Source of the DNA: Xenorhabdus sp. IM139775
Lineage (GTDB): Bacteria > Pseudomonadota > Gammaproteobacteria > Enterobacterales > Enterobacteriaceae
NCBI RefSeq assembly: GCF_028598745.1
Contig: NZ_JAQRFK010000006.1
Coordinates: 21,193 to 85,192, forward strand
DNA: 64,000 nt
Direction of reading: 5' to 3'
This document shows positions 12,148 through 22,074 of this stretch, piece by piece. The translations under genes were made by a program, and so were the position numbers. How positions within the stretch are numbered: the stretch's first letter is position 1; the number at the start of each line of letters is the position of its first letter. The notes beneath the pieces are model-generated. The model did not search any database. It worked only from the letters and a program-made list of their open reading frames with translations, and was not told the DNA's origin.

Positions 12148-12449
12148 TGATAGCGTTACACCATGGACTCATTCTGGCGGCTATTTTGTTTGTATTGGGT
12201 TTCACTTGCCTGATTATCCGCCGCAATCTGTTATTCATGCTGATTGGGCTGGAAATCATGATCAATGCCTCAGCGCTGGCGTTTGTCGTTGCCGGCAGCT
12301 ATTGGCTCCAGCCTGATGGTCAGGTGATGTACATTCTGGCCATTACTCTGGCAGCCGCCGAGGCGAGCATCGGTTTGGCACTGTTACTACAGTTGCACCG
12401 TCGTCGCCAAAACCTGAATATTGATACAGTCAGTGAGATGCGCGGATGA
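12147..12449 (+). CDS. nuoK: NADH-quinone oxidoreductase subunit K
   Basis: Small three-helix membrane subunit (100 residues, as in E. coli). The two buried glutamates important for proton translocation are present, in GLEIMINAS and in AAAEASIGL. It overlaps nuoJ by one base and nuoL by four, so the three are probably translationally coupled. Confidence 0.98.
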   Translation: MIALHHGLILAAILFVLGFTCLIIRRNLLFMLIGLEIMINASALAFVVAGSYWLQPDGQVMYILAITLAAAEASIGLALLLQLHRRRQNLNIDTVSEMRG

Positions 12450-14290
12450 ACTTACTCTATTTAACAATTCTGTTGCCACTGCTGGGATTTTTGCTATTGG
12501 CATTTTCCCGTGGCCGCTGGTCTGAAAATGTGTCAGCCACCATTGGCATTGGCTCGATTGGGCTGGCAGCACTGGTCACATTCTGGGTAGCGATGGATTT
12601 TCTTGCCCAGAATGGGGCAGGGGGGCTGGTTTACAGCCAAACATTGTGGAACTGGATGGCGGTGGGTAATTTCAGCATCCCCGTTAATCTGGTGCTGGAT
12701 GGTCTGTCACTGACGATGCTCAGTGTTGTGACCGGCGTTGGTTTCCTGATCCACATCTACGCTTCTTGGTACATGCGCGGTGAAGAAGGATATTCCCGTT
12801 TCTTCGCCTATACCAACCTGTTTATCGCCAGCATGGTGATATTGGTGCTGGCAGATAACATCCTGCTGATGTACCTCGGTTGGGAAGGCGTAGGCCTGTG
12901 CAGCTACCTGTTGATCGGTTTCTACTACAAAACCCCGGCTAATGGCGCGGCGGCAATGAAAGCCTTCATTGTGACCCGTGTTGGCGACGTCTTCCTTGCC
13001 ATTGGCATGTTTATCCTTTACGACCAGCTCGGTACGCTGAGTTTCCGCGAATTGGCAGTATTGGCACCACAACATATTGAAGTCGGTTCTAGTGCCATCA
13101 CTTGGGCAACCCTGATGATTCTGGGGGGGGCCGTCGGGAAATCAGCCCAGTTACCATTGCAAACCTGGCTGGCGGATGCGATGGCCGGCCCGACACCGGT
13201 TTCTGCGCTGATCCACGCCGCGACAATGGTGACCGCAGGGGTTTATCTGATCGCCCGCAGCCATGCCTTGTTCCTGATGGCGCCGGATATTCTGCACTTG
13301 GTCGGCATTATTGGTGCGGTCACCTTGTTATTGGCGGGGTTCGCCGCGCTGGTACAGACTGATATCAAACGCGTGTTGGCCTATTCCACCATGAGCCAGA
13401 TTGGTTACATGTTTCTGGCATTGGGCGTGCAAGCGTGGGATGCCGCCATTTTCCACCTCATGACCCATGCGTTCTTCAAGGCGTTACTGTTCTTGGCTTC
13501 TGGTTCAGTGATCCTGGCCTGCCATCATGAACAAAACATCTTCAAAATGGGTGGCCTGAGCAAGCGTATTCCATTTGTTTATCTCTGCTTCCTGATCGGG
13601 GGATCGGCATTGTCAGCACTGCCATTACTGACCGCAGGTTTCTACAGTAAAGATGAAATCCTGTGGGGTGCACTGGCAAATGGTCATATGAACCTGATGC
13701 TGGCGGGGCTTATCGGGGCATTGATGACATCCCTGTATACCTTCCGCATGATCTTTATCGTGTTCCACGGTGAAGAAAATACCCATGCTCATCCGGTCAA
13801 GGGCATTACCCATACCTTGCCACTGTCAATCCTGCTGGTGCTCTCCACCTTTGTGGGTGCACTGATTGTGCCACCATTGGCGGGCGTCTTGCCGGAAAGC
13901 CATGCCGGACATGATGGCAAAGTGACACTGGAAATGGTTTCTGGTGTGGTTGCCGTTGTCGGTATTTTACTGGCGGCAGCGTTGTATCTTGGTAAACGCA
14001 GTGTGGTCAACGCGACTGCAAACAGTATGCCGGGGCGCTTCTTCTCCACATGGTGGTTCCATGCCTGGGGATTTGATGCGCTGTATGACTGGGTATTTGT
14101 GAAACCATTCAAAGGCATCACCCGCTTGCTGCAAAGTGATCCTTTGAACTCACTGATGAACATTCCTGCCATATTGTCACGTTGGGGCAATAAAGGGCTT
14201 CGTTGGAGTGAGAACGGACAAGTCCGTTGGTACGCTACCTCTATGGGGTTGGGTGCAGTGCTGGTTTTAGCTCTGCTGCTTTTGGTTTAA
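12446..14290 (+). CDS. nuoL: NADH-quinone oxidoreductase subunit L
   Basis: Antiporter-like, distal proton-pumping subunit with about 16 helices and the long lateral helix near the C-terminus. The segment [19 protein letters not shown] carries the key glutamate, and [20 protein letters not shown] and the lysine/histidine-bearing helices after it are intact. 614 residues (E. coli 613). The ATG overlaps the nuoK stop. Confidence 0.98.
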   Translation: MNLLYLTILLPLLGFLLLAFSRGRWSENVSATIGIGSIGLAALVTFWVAMDFLAQNGAGGLVYSQTLWNWMAVGNFSIPVNLVLDGLSLTMLSVVTGVGFLIHIYASWYMRGEEGYSRFFAYTNLFIASMVILVLADNILLMYLGWEGVGLCSYLLIGFYYKTPANGAAAMKAFIVTRVGDVFLAIGMFILYDQLGTLSFRELAVLAPQHIEVGSSAITWATLMILGGAVGKSAQLPLQTWLADAMAGPTPVSALIHAATMVTAGVYLIARSHALFLMAPDILHLVGIIGAVTLLLAGFAALVQTDIKRVLAYSTMSQIGYMFLALGVQAWDAAIFHLMTHAFFKALLFLASGSVILACHHEQNIFKMGGLSKRIPFVYLCFLIGGSALSALPLLTAGFYSKDEILWGALANGHMNLMLAGLIGALMTSLYTFRMIFIVFHGEENTHAHPVKGITHTLPLSILLVLSTFVGALIVPPLAGVLPESHAGHDGKVTLEMVSGVVAVVGILLAAALYLGKRSVVNATANSMPGRFFSTWWFHAWGFDALYDWVFVKPFKGITRLLQSDPLNSLMNIPAILSRWGNKGLRWSENGQVRWYATSMGLGAVLVLALLLLV

Positions 14291-14309
14291 TTAAGGGACA
14301 CATTGCGCC

Positions 14310-15830
14310 ATGCTACTACCTTGGCTAATTCTTCTGCCCTTCATCGGAGGCTTGCTATGTTGGCAGGCGGAGCGCTTCGGCACCCGTATGCCGCGTTGGA
14401 TAGCGCTTCTGGCGATGGGACTGACACTGCTGCTCTCCCTGCACCTGTGGTTGCAGGGGGGCTATACACTCACCAACCCACAGGGCATTCCACAATGGCA
14501 ATCCGAATTCTTGCTTCAGTGGATCCCACGGTTTGGCATTAGCATTCATCTGGCACTGGATGGTCTGTCCTTGCTGATGGTGGTGCTGACGGCACTGTTG
14601 GGTTTGATGGCAATTCTCTGTTCGTGGAATGAAAACCAGCCATACCAAGGGTTCTTCCACCTGAATTTGTTGTGGATACTTGGCGGTGTGATGGGGGTCT
14701 TCCTTGCCATCGACCTGTTCTTGTTCTTCTTCTTCTGGGAAGTGATGCTGGTGCCAATGTACTTCCTGATTGCCCTGTGGGGACACAGAGGCTCGGAAGG
14801 GAAAACCCGTATCACGGCGGCAACGAAATTCTTCATTTATACCCAAGCCAGCGGTCTGGTGATGTTGATTTCGATTCTGGCGCTGGCCTTCATTTATCAT
14901 GATGCAACGGGAGAATGGTCATTCAACTATGAAAAATTGTTGAATACACCGATGTCATACACCATCCAATACCTGCTGATGCTGGGCTTTTTCATCGCAT
15001 TCGCCGTGAAAATGCCGGTTGTTCCCCTGCACGGCTGGTTGCCGGATGCCCATAGTCAGGCACCAACCGCAGGTTCTGTTGACCTTGCGGGGATCTTGCT
15101 GAAAACCGCGGCATATGGCCTGCTGCGTTTCAGTTTGCCCCTGTTCCCGCAGGCCTCGGCGGATTTTGCCCCGATTGCCATGTGGTTGGGGGTTATCGGT
15201 ATTTTCTATGGTGCATGGATGGCATTCAGCCAGACTGACATCAAACGCCTGATTGCCTATACCAGTGTTTCCCATATGGGTTTCGTGCTTATCGCCATTT
15301 ATACCGGTAGCCAACTGGCTTATCAGGGCGCGGTGATCCAGATGATTGCACACGGTCTGTCAGCCGCTGGCCTGTTCATTCTGTGCGGGCAATTATATGA
15401 ACGTCTGCACACGCGTGATCTGCGTCAAATGGGCGGTTTGTGGGCAAGAATTCAACTCTTGCCGGCGATCTCCCTGTTTTTTGCAGTCGCAACATTAGGT
15501 ATGCCAGGAACTGGTAACTTTGTGGGTGAATTTATGATCCTGTTCGGCAGCTTTGGTCAATTTACCCTGATTACTACGGTATCCGTGTTCGGTCTGGTTT
15601 TTGCCTCCGTTTATGCACTGTACTTGATGCAGAAAGCTTATTACGGTACGCCAAAAACGGATAAACCATTACAGCGGATGGATGTGCGTGAAATTTCCAT
15701 TTTGCTGCTGTTGGTCGCCTTATTGGTGATTTTGGGCGTTTACCCGCAGCCAATCCTTGATACCTCAGCCGCAGCAATGAGTAACATCCAGAATTGGTAT
15801 TCAGCTTCACTTTTAACGACAAGGCCGTAA
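14310..15830 (+). CDS. nuoM: NADH-quinone oxidoreductase subunit M
   Basis: Second antiporter-like proton-pumping subunit. FFFFFWEVMLVPMYFLIALWG contains the conserved glutamate and AVKMPVVPLHGWLPDAHSQA the conserved lysine helix. 506 residues (E. coli 509). The start MLLPWLILLPFIGG matches E. coli. It lies 19 bases after nuoL and six before nuoN. Confidence 0.98.
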   Translation: MLLPWLILLPFIGGLLCWQAERFGTRMPRWIALLAMGLTLLLSLHLWLQGGYTLTNPQGIPQWQSEFLLQWIPRFGISIHLALDGLSLLMVVLTALLGLMAILCSWNENQPYQGFFHLNLLWILGGVMGVFLAIDLFLFFFFWEVMLVPMYFLIALWGHRGSEGKTRITAATKFFIYTQASGLVMLISILALAFIYHDATGEWSFNYEKLLNTPMSYTIQYLLMLGFFIAFAVKMPVVPLHGWLPDAHSQAPTAGSVDLAGILLKTAAYGLLRFSLPLFPQASADFAPIAMWLGVIGIFYGAWMAFSQTDIKRLIAYTSVSHMGFVLIAIYTGSQLAYQGAVIQMIAHGLSAAGLFILCGQLYERLHTRDLRQMGGLWARIQLLPAISLFFAVATLGMPGTGNFVGEFMILFGSFGQFTLITTVSVFGLVFASVYALYLMQKAYYGTPKTDKPLQRMDVREISILLLLVALLVILGVYPQPILDTSAAAMSNIQNWYSASLLTTRP

Positions 15831-15836
15831 TTCGCC

Positions 15837-17294
15837 ATGACAATAACTTCTGAACAATTGATCGCACTGTTGCCGCTATTGATCGTCGGATTGACGGTGG
15901 TGGTTGTGATGCTGTCCATTGCGTGGCGACGCGATCATTTCACTAATGTCACCTTGACGGTCATTGGTTTAAACCTGGCGCTGTTCTCTCTCTATTTTGT
16001 CGGACAGCAGGAGCCAATGGATGTCACGCCACTGATCCATGTCGATCGTTTTGCCATGTTCTATACAGCCCTTGTGCTGATAGCGAGCCTTGCAACAACG
16101 ACATTTGCCTACTCATGGCTGGAAAATTATCCCGATAATAAAGAAGAATTTTATCTGTTGGTGATGATCGCGGCAGTTGGGGGGATCCTGCTCTCTTCTG
16201 CCAACCACATGGCATCACTGTTTATCGGGATTGAATTGATCACTTTGCCGCTGTTTGGTTTAGTGGGCTATGCGTATCGCCAGAAACGTTCGCTGGAAGC
16301 GGGTATCAAATATATGCTGTTATCCGCGGCTGCCTCTTCATTCCTGCTATTCGGTATTGCACTGCTGTATGCAGAATCCGGTGACTTGTCTTTCGCATCA
16401 CTGGGCAAGAGTTTGAGCGACAGTAAGCTGCATGAGCCATTGGTGCTGGCGGGTTTGGGAATGATGATTGTGGGACTGGGCTTTAAACTTTCCCTGGTGC
16501 CTTTCCAACTGTGGACGCCGGATGTTTATCAAGGCGCGCCGGCACCGGTATCAACCTTTCTGGCAACGGCAAGTAAAGTGGCTATCTTCGCGGTGGTCAT
16601 GCGCTTATTTATTGAAGCGCCGGTCACCGAAAGCGAAACCTTACGTATTGTGCTGACGGTGATTGCCATTGCCTCTATCCTGTTTGGTAACTTGCTGGCA
16701 TTGACACAAAGCAATATCAAACGACTGTTGGGTTACTCATCCATTGCCCATTTGGGATATTTGCTGGTGGTATTGGTTGCCATCAAAGATCATACCCTGG
16801 CCGAAGAGACGGCGGGTATTTATCTGGTTGGTTATTTGCTTGCCAGCATCGGGGCATTTGGTGTGGTCAGCCTGATGTCCAGCCCATACCGAGGCCCGGA
16901 TGCGGATTCACTGTTCTCATATCGCGGCCTGTTCTGGCATAAACCGATTCTGTCAGCCGTGATGACTATCATGATGCTGTCACTGGCGGGAATACCATTA
17001 ACCTTTGGCTTTATTGGTAAATTCTATGTCATCGCGACAGGTGTTGAAGCCAGATTGTGGTGGTTAACGGGTGCCGTTGTTGTCGGTAGTGCCATCGGCC
17101 TTTACTACTATCTGCGTGTGATGGTGAGCCTGTACCTGCCGGCACCGAAAACACTGAACCGTGATACACCACGCAATTGGGCATTGACTTCTGGCGGGAT
17201 TGTTGTGTTGCTCTCGGGGTTGTTGGTGTTGATCCTCGGTGTCTGGCCGCAACCGTTAATTGATATTGTCCAACTGGCAAGCAGCAGTTTGTAA
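15837..17294 (+). CDS. nuoN: NADH-quinone oxidoreductase subunit N
   Basis: Third antiporter-like subunit, last gene of the operon. It has about 14 helices; [18 protein letters not shown] bears the conserved glutamate and [18 protein letters not shown] the conserved central segment. 485 residues, as in E. coli, and near-identical start [21 protein letters not shown] strong terminator follows 27 bases after the stop. Confidence 0.98.
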   Translation: MTITSEQLIALLPLLIVGLTVVVVMLSIAWRRDHFTNVTLTVIGLNLALFSLYFVGQQEPMDVTPLIHVDRFAMFYTALVLIASLATTTFAYSWLENYPDNKEEFYLLVMIAAVGGILLSSANHMASLFIGIELITLPLFGLVGYAYRQKRSLEAGIKYMLLSAAASSFLLFGIALLYAESGDLSFASLGKSLSDSKLHEPLVLAGLGMMIVGLGFKLSLVPFQLWTPDVYQGAPAPVSTFLATASKVAIFAVVMRLFIEAPVTESETLRIVLTVIAIASILFGNLLALTQSNIKRLLGYSSIAHLGYLLVVLVAIKDHTLAEETAGIYLVGYLLASIGAFGVVSLMSSPYRGPDADSLFSYRGLFWHKPILSAVMTIMMLSLAGIPLTFGFIGKFYVIATGVEARLWWLTGAVVVGSAIGLYYYLRVMVSLYLPAPKTLNRDTPRNWALTSGGIVVLLSGLLVLILGVWPQPLIDIVQLASSSL

Positions 17295-17320
17295 CATAAT
17301 CATTTAAATAGGCTATTTTA

Positions 17321-17352
17321 AAGACTCAGTCATTATTGGCTGGGTCTTTTTT
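17321..17352 (+). terminator. Rho-independent terminator of the nuo operon
   Basis: Stem AAGACTCAG (17321-17329) with CTGGGTCTT (17340-17348), one G-U pair, a ten-base loop and an uninterrupted T tract. It closes the 15-kb nuo transcript. Confidence 0.9.
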
Positions 17353-17700
17353 ATTATTATTGTTGTTTATTGACAAGCAATAAATTGACCGAAAAAAGAC
17401 AACGGAAAATGATGGCGCAAATAATGGATAAAAAATACAGCACTTATTTCATTAATAAAATAGATATAAATTTCCCCACAAATTATTACGCCAGTCTATA
17501 TATCCCTCAGTAAGTTCAGTTGTTTTTATTTTTATGTTAAGGTTCCCCATGATGTGGACGGCATGAGTGATAAGCACAAACCGTCTTCAGGGAATATAAC
17601 CCTTTATTTGGGTTGTATGTAATGTGATTAAATCTCTATGAAATATGACTTATTGGAGCAAATACAAGATAGCGTTGTATACTAATTTTAAAGGATAATT
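17353..17700. other. AT-rich spacer between nuo and betT
   Basis: About 350 bases without a gene. It must hold the promoter of the BCCT transporter gene. The start is preceded by AAAGGATAATT, a fair ribosome site. I could not assign a regulator site; no BetI-type palindrome was obvious. Confidence 0.4.
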
Positions 17701-19695
17701 ATGAGTCAAGATAATACTGGTCAGGTAAAGACTAAAACTTACATTAACCCACCAGTTTTTTTCTTCTCGGCGTTTTTAGTCATTGCACTGGTGACATTCG
17801 CTGGTTTGAAACCTCAACTTGCCGATCGATGGTTTAAGGCTTTGCAGCAGGATATTTTTGTTAATGCCAGTTGGTTTTATATCCTCACGGTTGCTTTAAT
17901 TCTACTTTCAGTCACCTATTTGGGCTTGTCCAGATACGGCAATATAAAACTGGGTCCCGACCATGCTGAACCAGATTTCAGTTATTTTTCTTGGTTTGCC
18001 ATGCTCTTTTCTGCGGGGATGGGGATCGGGCTTATGTTTTTTGGCGTGGCTGAACCTGTCATGCATTATTTATCCCCTCCGGTAGGAACACCTGAAAGCA
18101 TTGCTGCTGCTAAACAAGCGATGAAATTAACTTTCTTCCATTGGGGGCTGCACGCTTGGGCAATTTATGCCATTGTCGCTTTGATTCTGGCATTTTTTAG
18201 TTATCGGCATGGGTTGCCTTTAACCCTGCGTTCTGCGTTGTATCCGATTATTGGTCATAAAATTTATGGGCCGATTGGCCATGCCGTGGATATATTCGCT
18301 GTCATTGGTACGGTATTCGGCGTTGCCACCTCTTTGGGGTATGGCATTCTTCAGGTTAATGCGGGCCTTAACCACCTGTTTGGTTTGCCGATCAATGGAA
18401 CTGTACAGGTGATATTGATTGTTGTTATTACCGCACTGGCGACCCTTTCCGTTGTTTCCGGCCTGGATAAAGGCATCCGTATTCTGTCTGAATTAAATTT
18501 GGGCCTGGCCTTCTTATTGTTGGTTCTGGTTGTGGTTTTAGGGCCAACCGTGCTCTTGCTGAAATCTTTTGTGGAAAACACCGGCGGCTACCTTTCGGAA
18601 ATTGTTAGCAAAACCTTTAACCTTTATGCTTACGAACCCAAATCCAGTCATTGGCTGGGGGGATGGACATTGCTGTATTGGGGCTGGTGGTTATCATGGT
18701 CCCCATTTGTCGGCATGTTTATCGCCAGGGTTTCCCGTGGCCGGACAATTAGAGAGTTTGTGGCGGGCGTTTTGTTTGTACCGAGTGGTTTTACCCTAAT
18801 GTGGATGACTGCATTCGGTAATAGCGCCATTGACATGATTTCCAATAACAAGGCGGAAGAACTGGCGCACGTAGTGCAGTCGGATGTCTCTCTGGCGTTA
18901 TTTAACTTCCTGGAACATTTTCCATTTCCTGGCGTTCTTTCATTTATTGCGATGATAATGGTCATCATGTTTTTTGTCACCTCAGCGGATTCAGGTGCAA
19001 TGGTGGTTGATACACTGGCATCCGGTGGAGCCAGCCATACCCCGGTTTGGCAACGGATCTTCTGGGCAGGGCTGACGGGCGTGGTTGCCATATCATTATT
19101 GATTGCCGGAGGTTTGTCAGCCTTGCAGACAGTCACGATTGCCAGTGCGCTTCCTTTCTCTATCGTCCTGCTGATAGCTATTTATGGCTTGTTTAAGGCG
19201 TTGCGGGTTGATGCCTACAAGAAAGACAGCCAGCAAATGACGACGATCGCGCCTCCTGCCAGCCGCAATCCGATCCCGTGGCAGCGGAGATTGCGGAATA
19301 TTATCTATTATCCCAAGCGTTCGCAGGTGAAGCGTTTTATGCACGAAATCATCCAACCGGCAATGGAAATGGTGGCTGACGAACTGGAGAAACAAAATAA
19401 AACGGTTGTGAACAATGATGAGATGAATGACCGCATTCATCTGGAAGTGGATTTTGGTGACAACTTAAACTTTGTCTACCAAGTTCGCTTAAGGGGTTAT
19501 ATACAGCCGACATTTGCCCTTGCCGGTTTGGAAGATGACGATAAAAATGAGGAGCAAAAATATTATCGTGCAGAAGTTTATCTCAAAGAGGGTGGGCAGG
19601 ATTATGATCTGATGGGCTGGACTCAAGAACAGATCATCCACGATATTTTGGATCAATACGAAAAGCACATTCACTTTTTGCATTTGGTTCGTTAA
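17701..19695 (+). CDS. betT: BCCT-family choline transporter, BetT type
   Basis: Betaine/carnitine/choline transporter of the inner membrane, importing choline (or a related quaternary amine) as osmoprotectant or its precursor. Twelve helices span about residues 15-505, with the family segment SAGMGIGLMFFGVAEPVMHY and the Trp-rich YWGWWLSWSPFVGMFIARV. A cytoplasmic C-terminal domain of about 130 residues ending in DILDQYEKHIHFLHL resembles the osmosensing tail of E. coli BetT (677 residues; 664 here), which favours BetT over BetP or CaiT. No betIBA genes lie next to it in the window, so the substrate rests on similarity. The gene is monocistronic by position. Confidence 0.85.
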   Translation: MSQDNTGQVKTKTYINPPVFFFSAFLVIALVTFAGLKPQLADRWFKALQQDIFVNASWFYILTVALILLSVTYLGLSRYGNIKLGPDHAEPDFSYFSWFAMLFSAGMGIGLMFFGVAEPVMHYLSPPVGTPESIAAAKQAMKLTFFHWGLHAWAIYAIVALILAFFSYRHGLPLTLRSALYPIIGHKIYGPIGHAVDIFAVIGTVFGVATSLGYGILQVNAGLNHLFGLPINGTVQVILIVVITALATLSVVSGLDKGIRILSELNLGLAFLLLVLVVVLGPTVLLLKSFVENTGGYLSEIVSKTFNLYAYEPKSSHWLGGWTLLYWGWWLSWSPFVGMFIARVSRGRTIREFVAGVLFVPSGFTLMWMTAFGNSAIDMISNNKAEELAHVVQSDVSLALFNFLEHFPFPGVLSFIAMIMVIMFFVTSADSGAMVVDTLASGGASHTPVWQRIFWAGLTGVVAISLLIAGGLSALQTVTIASALPFSIVLLIAIYGLFKALRVDAYKKDSQQMTTIAPPASRNPIPWQRRLRNIIYYPKRSQVKRFMHEIIQPAMEMVADELEKQNKTVVNNDEMNDRIHLEVDFGDNLNFVYQVRLRGYIQPTFALAGLEDDDKNEEQKYYRAEVYLKEGGQDYDLMGWTQEQIIHDILDQYEKHIHFLHLVR

Positions 19696-19717
19696 TCATG
19701 CGTTTGTGAATAAATCG

Positions 19718-19750
19718 CCCATCCCCAGACTGACAATTTGGGGATGGGTT
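19718..19750. terminator. Hairpin between the convergent betT and pmp-like operon
   Basis: Perfect ten-base stem CCCATCCCCA (19718-19727) / TGGGGATGGG (19739-19748). The plus-strand tail (TTGTTTGTC) is moderately T-rich; on the minus strand the tail is weaker. It stands between the convergent ends of betT and the YeeE/YedE genes. Confidence 0.75.
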
Positions 19751-19766
19751 GTTTGTCAGTTACTTT

Positions 19767-20192
19767 TTACGATCCACCAACTACGATCCGCCAACTACGA
19801 TCCGTCAACCCCATTCCGATGATCATCGCCACGACAAAGGCCAACCCTTTTGCATGGCCTGCCCCCAGCAGGACTAAGCCTGGCCCTGGGCAAATGCCGG
19901 CAATGCCCCATCCTAGTCCAAAAAGTGCGGCACCTCCCATCAAACGCCAGTCAATTTGACGTTGGTCAGGCAATATCATCGGTGTGCCGCAAAGTGCGTA
20001 CTGGCGACGATTAGCCAACATGAAACCGATCAGGCCGACAAGAATAGCCCCCATCATCACGAATGCCAAAGACGGGTCCCACGGACGAGCCAGATCCAAA
20101 AAACCTAAAACTTTGGCCGGGTTTGCCATGCCACTGATAATCAAACCCAAACCAAAAATGACACCAGACAGAAGAGAAAGTATCACGATCAT
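19767..20192 (-). CDS. YeeE/YedE half-transporter (PmpA/PmpB-like, sulfur)
   Basis: Small integral membrane protein of the YeeE/YedE superfamily (thiosulfate transporter TsuA and relatives), here as a 141-residue half unit with about four helices. The signature Cys sits in GWGIAGICPGPG, and a second Cys in ALCGTP. Together with the next gene it forms a split pair like the PmpA/PmpB proteins governed by BigR in Xylella and Agrobacterium; transport of a sulfur compound is inferred from the family. Last gene of a three-gene minus-strand operon. Oddity: the final ~13 codons (LTDRSWRIVVGGS) are encoded by three copies of a 14-bp repeat, whose period is not a multiple of three, so copy number sets the C-terminus and stop. 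Confidence 0.8.
   Translation of the reverse strand: MIVILSLLSGVIFGLGLIISGMANPAKVLGFLDLARPWDPSLAFVMMGAILVGLIGFMLANRRQYALCGTPMILPDQRQIDWRLMGGAALFGLGWGIAGICPGPGLVLLGAGHAKGLAFVVAMIIGMGLTDRSWRIVVGGS
19768..19809. repeat. 14-bp tandem repeat, three copies, at a gene 3' end
   Basis: Units TACGATCCACCAAC, TACGATCCGCCAAC and TACGATCCGTCAAC at 19768-19781, 19782-19795 and 19796-19809. The copies differ at one or two positions. They encode the last residues of the YeeE/YedE protein in shifting frames and end at its stop codon. Confidence 0.95.
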
Positions 20193-20213
20193 TTTTTTTC
20201 ACCCTATTAACGA

Positions 20214-20636
20214 TCAGTCACTCAACATGGTTGCAGTGACAAATCCCACGGCCATAAAGATCAGTGTGGCGACTAATGAACGCAAGGAGAGGCGGGAAAG
20301 TCCACATACGCCATGCCCGCTGGTACAGCCGGAACCTAGCCGTGTTCCGATTCCCACTAAAAGCCCCGCGATAATAATGGCAGGCCAAGATGCTGTAACG
20401 ATGATTTCCGGTAATGGATACAGTAGGTTATAGAGCACAGGAGCAATCATGATGCCTGCCAGAAATGCGACCCGCCATGAGCGATCATTTGTTTTACGTT
20501 GCAATAATCCACCGAGAATACCGCTGATACCGGCAATCCGGCCGCAAAATAACACCAGTGCTATTGTGGCCAGACCAATCAATATCCCTCCACCAAAGCT
20601 CATTCCCGGTGTGAACTGGGCAAAATTAATGTTCAT
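20214..20636 (-). CDS. YeeE/YedE half-transporter, second subunit
   Basis: Second 140-residue YeeE/YedE-type membrane protein, with about four helices and the cysteine signature GIGTRLGSGCTSGHGVCGLS, which in the thiosulfate transporter family lines the conduction path. It is probably the partner of the protein encoded just downstream (21-base gap). The ATG follows the stop of the upstream ArsR-type gene by one base, so expression is tied to that repressor. Substrate not proven; thiosulfate, sulfide or polysulfide are the candidates by family. Confidence 0.82.
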   Translation of the reverse strand: MNINFAQFTPGMSFGGGILIGLATIALVLFCGRIAGISGILGGLLQRKTNDRSWRVAFLAGIMIAPVLYNLLYPLPEIIVTASWPAIIIAGLLVGIGTRLGSGCTSGHGVCGLSRLSLRSLVATLIFMAVGFVTATMLSD

Positions 20637-20637
20637 C

Positions 20638-21003
20638 CTAATCTCCTGTTATTTCCGGCTTCGGGCAATACAAGGTATAAAGAGTATGAAGCAGTGTCAG
20701 AATGCGTTCGTCTTCAATACGGTAGAAAATTTGTTTCCCTTCCCGACGCGTCTGCACCAGATTTAACCGCCGCATGACACCTAATTGCTGTGACAGCGTT
20801 GGCTGATGGATGCCCACGGCGTCTTCAAGCTGTCCGACAGAAGCCTCTCCCTGACTCAGTTGGCACATCAACAGTAAACGGTCATCATTGGCAAGCGCCC
20901 GTAACACATCTGCTGCTCCTTCAGCAGCTTCCCGCATTGTTTGCTGCGAAATTGTTTGCCGCAAAATCGCTTGCTGCACAGGGTTATTCGTCTTCATCAC
21001 CAT
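20638..21003 (-). CDS. ArsR-family repressor, BigR/SqrR-like
   Basis: Winged-helix ArsR-type repressor. The recognition region VGIHQPTLSQQLGVMRRLNLV is typical, and two cysteines are placed as in BigR, YgaV and SqrR: one in LLLMCQLSQGE (helix 2) and one in TLYCPKP near the end. In BigR these form a disulfide or tetrasulfide in response to sulfide, lifting repression. A metal site of the SmtB/ArsR kind is not evident. The start at 21003 (MVMKTNN) was chosen because AAGGTGAG stands six bases upstream; an in-frame codon at 21060 is in the AT-rich promoter. First gene of the operon with the two YeeE/YedE genes. The gene for the sulfur dioxygenase found with BigR in Xylella is absent. Confidence 0.85.
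   Translation of the reverse strand: MVMKTNNPVQQAILRQTISQQTMREAAEGAADVLRALANDDRLLLMCQLSQGEASVGQLEDAVGIHQPTLSQQLGVMRRLNLVQTRREGKQIFYRIEDERILTLLHTLYTLYCPKPEITGD
20936..20980. repeat. 15-bp tandem repeat, three copies, in the ArsR gene
   Basis: Units ATTGTTTGCTGCGAA, ATTGTTTGCCGCAAA and ATCGCTTGCTGCACA. In frame, they encode a Gln-rich pentapeptide repeat (QAILR, QTISQ, then QTM) in the N-terminal arm of the BigR-like repressor. Confidence 0.85.
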
Positions 21004-21030
21004 ATTCTCACCTTGATAATTTACTTTTTT

Positions 21031-21050
21031 ATATAATATAAATTTATAAA
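21031..21050 (-). promoter_or_regulatory. AT-rich palindrome, candidate BigR-type operator
   Basis: TATAAATTTATA (21037-21048) is a perfect 12-base palindrome about 35 bases upstream of the repressor start, inside a run of TATAAT-like sequence. BigR operators are AT-rich palindromes overlapping the -10 region, so autoregulation is inferred. Confidence 0.5.
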
Positions 21051-21244
21051 CTAAATGCAAGCTGGTTGGGGGATTTTTGTCCTCAAGATACGGATACAGC
21101 TTTAAGATGAAGATGACGTTGGAAATGTGAATTCTATCGGCTTAAATAAAGCCAAAAACGACCTTTAAACAAAGTGTCAGGATTGAATAAATTTATGTAC
21201 TGTTAATCAATATTAAAACAGCAAAGGGAAAAAAGAAAAAGAGT

Positions 21245-21709
21245 ATGGAAAGCTATAAAAATTACACGATGGATAAAGCTGATTTGATATTACATCCTGT
21301 TATTGGTGGGGAATTGATATTACTGAATTATGTTGGGTTTGCACAAGAAAGTCGATTTCAGTTTTTGAGAAAAATAGAAGCCAGGAATGGAATGAATGAT
21401 ACTGAAATATTAAAATTTATCAATTTCAAACAATACCTTTCTAACGATGTTTTTATTATTAACGAAGATTCTTATATCAAAGATAAAGTCTATTTAATGG
21501 ACGCGAACCATATTGATGATTTTGTTGGGGATTATTTTGAATTGAACGCCAGTGGATTTTTTGGTGGTGATACATTTTTTATCTCTCCTTTAAATAAGGC
21601 GTTGATTGAGTTTCAACATAACGGTTATGTATTTCTGCATCAATTGCCAATCGTATTAAATGACTATGGCAAGTCGAAAATGTTAACTCAATCAATAAAC
21701 TACATTTGA
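21245..21709 (+). CDS. Hypothetical protein, 154 residues
   Basis: Not recognised. A soluble-looking, AT-rich gene with an acidic product containing FVGDYFELNASGFFGGDTFF and NKALIEFQHNGYVFLHQLP; no signal peptide, helix-turn-helix or catalytic motif was seen. A purine-rich GGGAAAAAAGAAAAAGAG precedes the ATG. It lies between the BigR-like operon (divergent) and the hip pair. Its base composition is poorer in GC than the surrounding core genes, which suggests acquisition. The single-domain size would suit an immunity or accessory protein, but nothing in the sequence establishes that. Confidence 0.6.
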   Translation: MESYKNYTMDKADLILHPVIGGELILLNYVGFAQESRFQFLRKIEARNGMNDTEILKFINFKQYLSNDVFIINEDSYIKDKVYLMDANHIDDFVGDYFELNASGFFGGDTFFISPLNKALIEFQHNGYVFLHQLPIVLNDYGKSKMLTQSINYI

Positions 21710-21798
21710 TTTTTTATTTGTCTTAAACGGTTATTGTTGTGGGAAATTTACGTTATAATCATCAAATTATTGTCATAATAGTAGCAGGAATGACGCTT

Positions 21799-22074
21799 AT
21801 GTTTTCTCTCTACACCGCCTATGATGTACAGCATGAATTAAAAGACTTTATCAAACGGCAACGTAAACAACAAAAATCATCCGTCGAAGACTTAGCCAAA
21901 CGTTCCGGCGTGCCGTATAGCACCATCAGGAAATTTGAGCGCACCGGTAATATTTCATTACGGCAGTTTCTTATGTTATTGGAAGCGGTTGGTGAGTTAC
22001 ATCCACTGCATGAACTCACGAAGGAACGTAAGCGTGAGCCAACTACGATTGCTGAGGTACTGAAAAATGCTTAA
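21799..22074 (+). CDS. hipB: HipB-like antitoxin, XRE-family HTH
   Basis: Small helix-turn-helix protein (Cro/CI fold: SVEDLAKRSGVPYSTIRKFE then GNISLRQFLMLLEAVG) that would bind the HipA kinase and repress the hip promoter. The start at 21799 (MFSLYTAYDVQHELKDF, 91 residues) was preferred because AGGA stands nine bases upstream; in-frame codons at 21790 and a GTG at 21739 would add a hydrophobic stretch that does not look like part of the fold. It overlaps hipA by eight bases, the usual order for this toxin-antitoxin family. Confidence 0.82.
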   Translation: MFSLYTAYDVQHELKDFIKRQRKQQKSSVEDLAKRSGVPYSTIRKFERTGNISLRQFLMLLEAVGELHPLHELTKERKREPTTIAEVLKNA

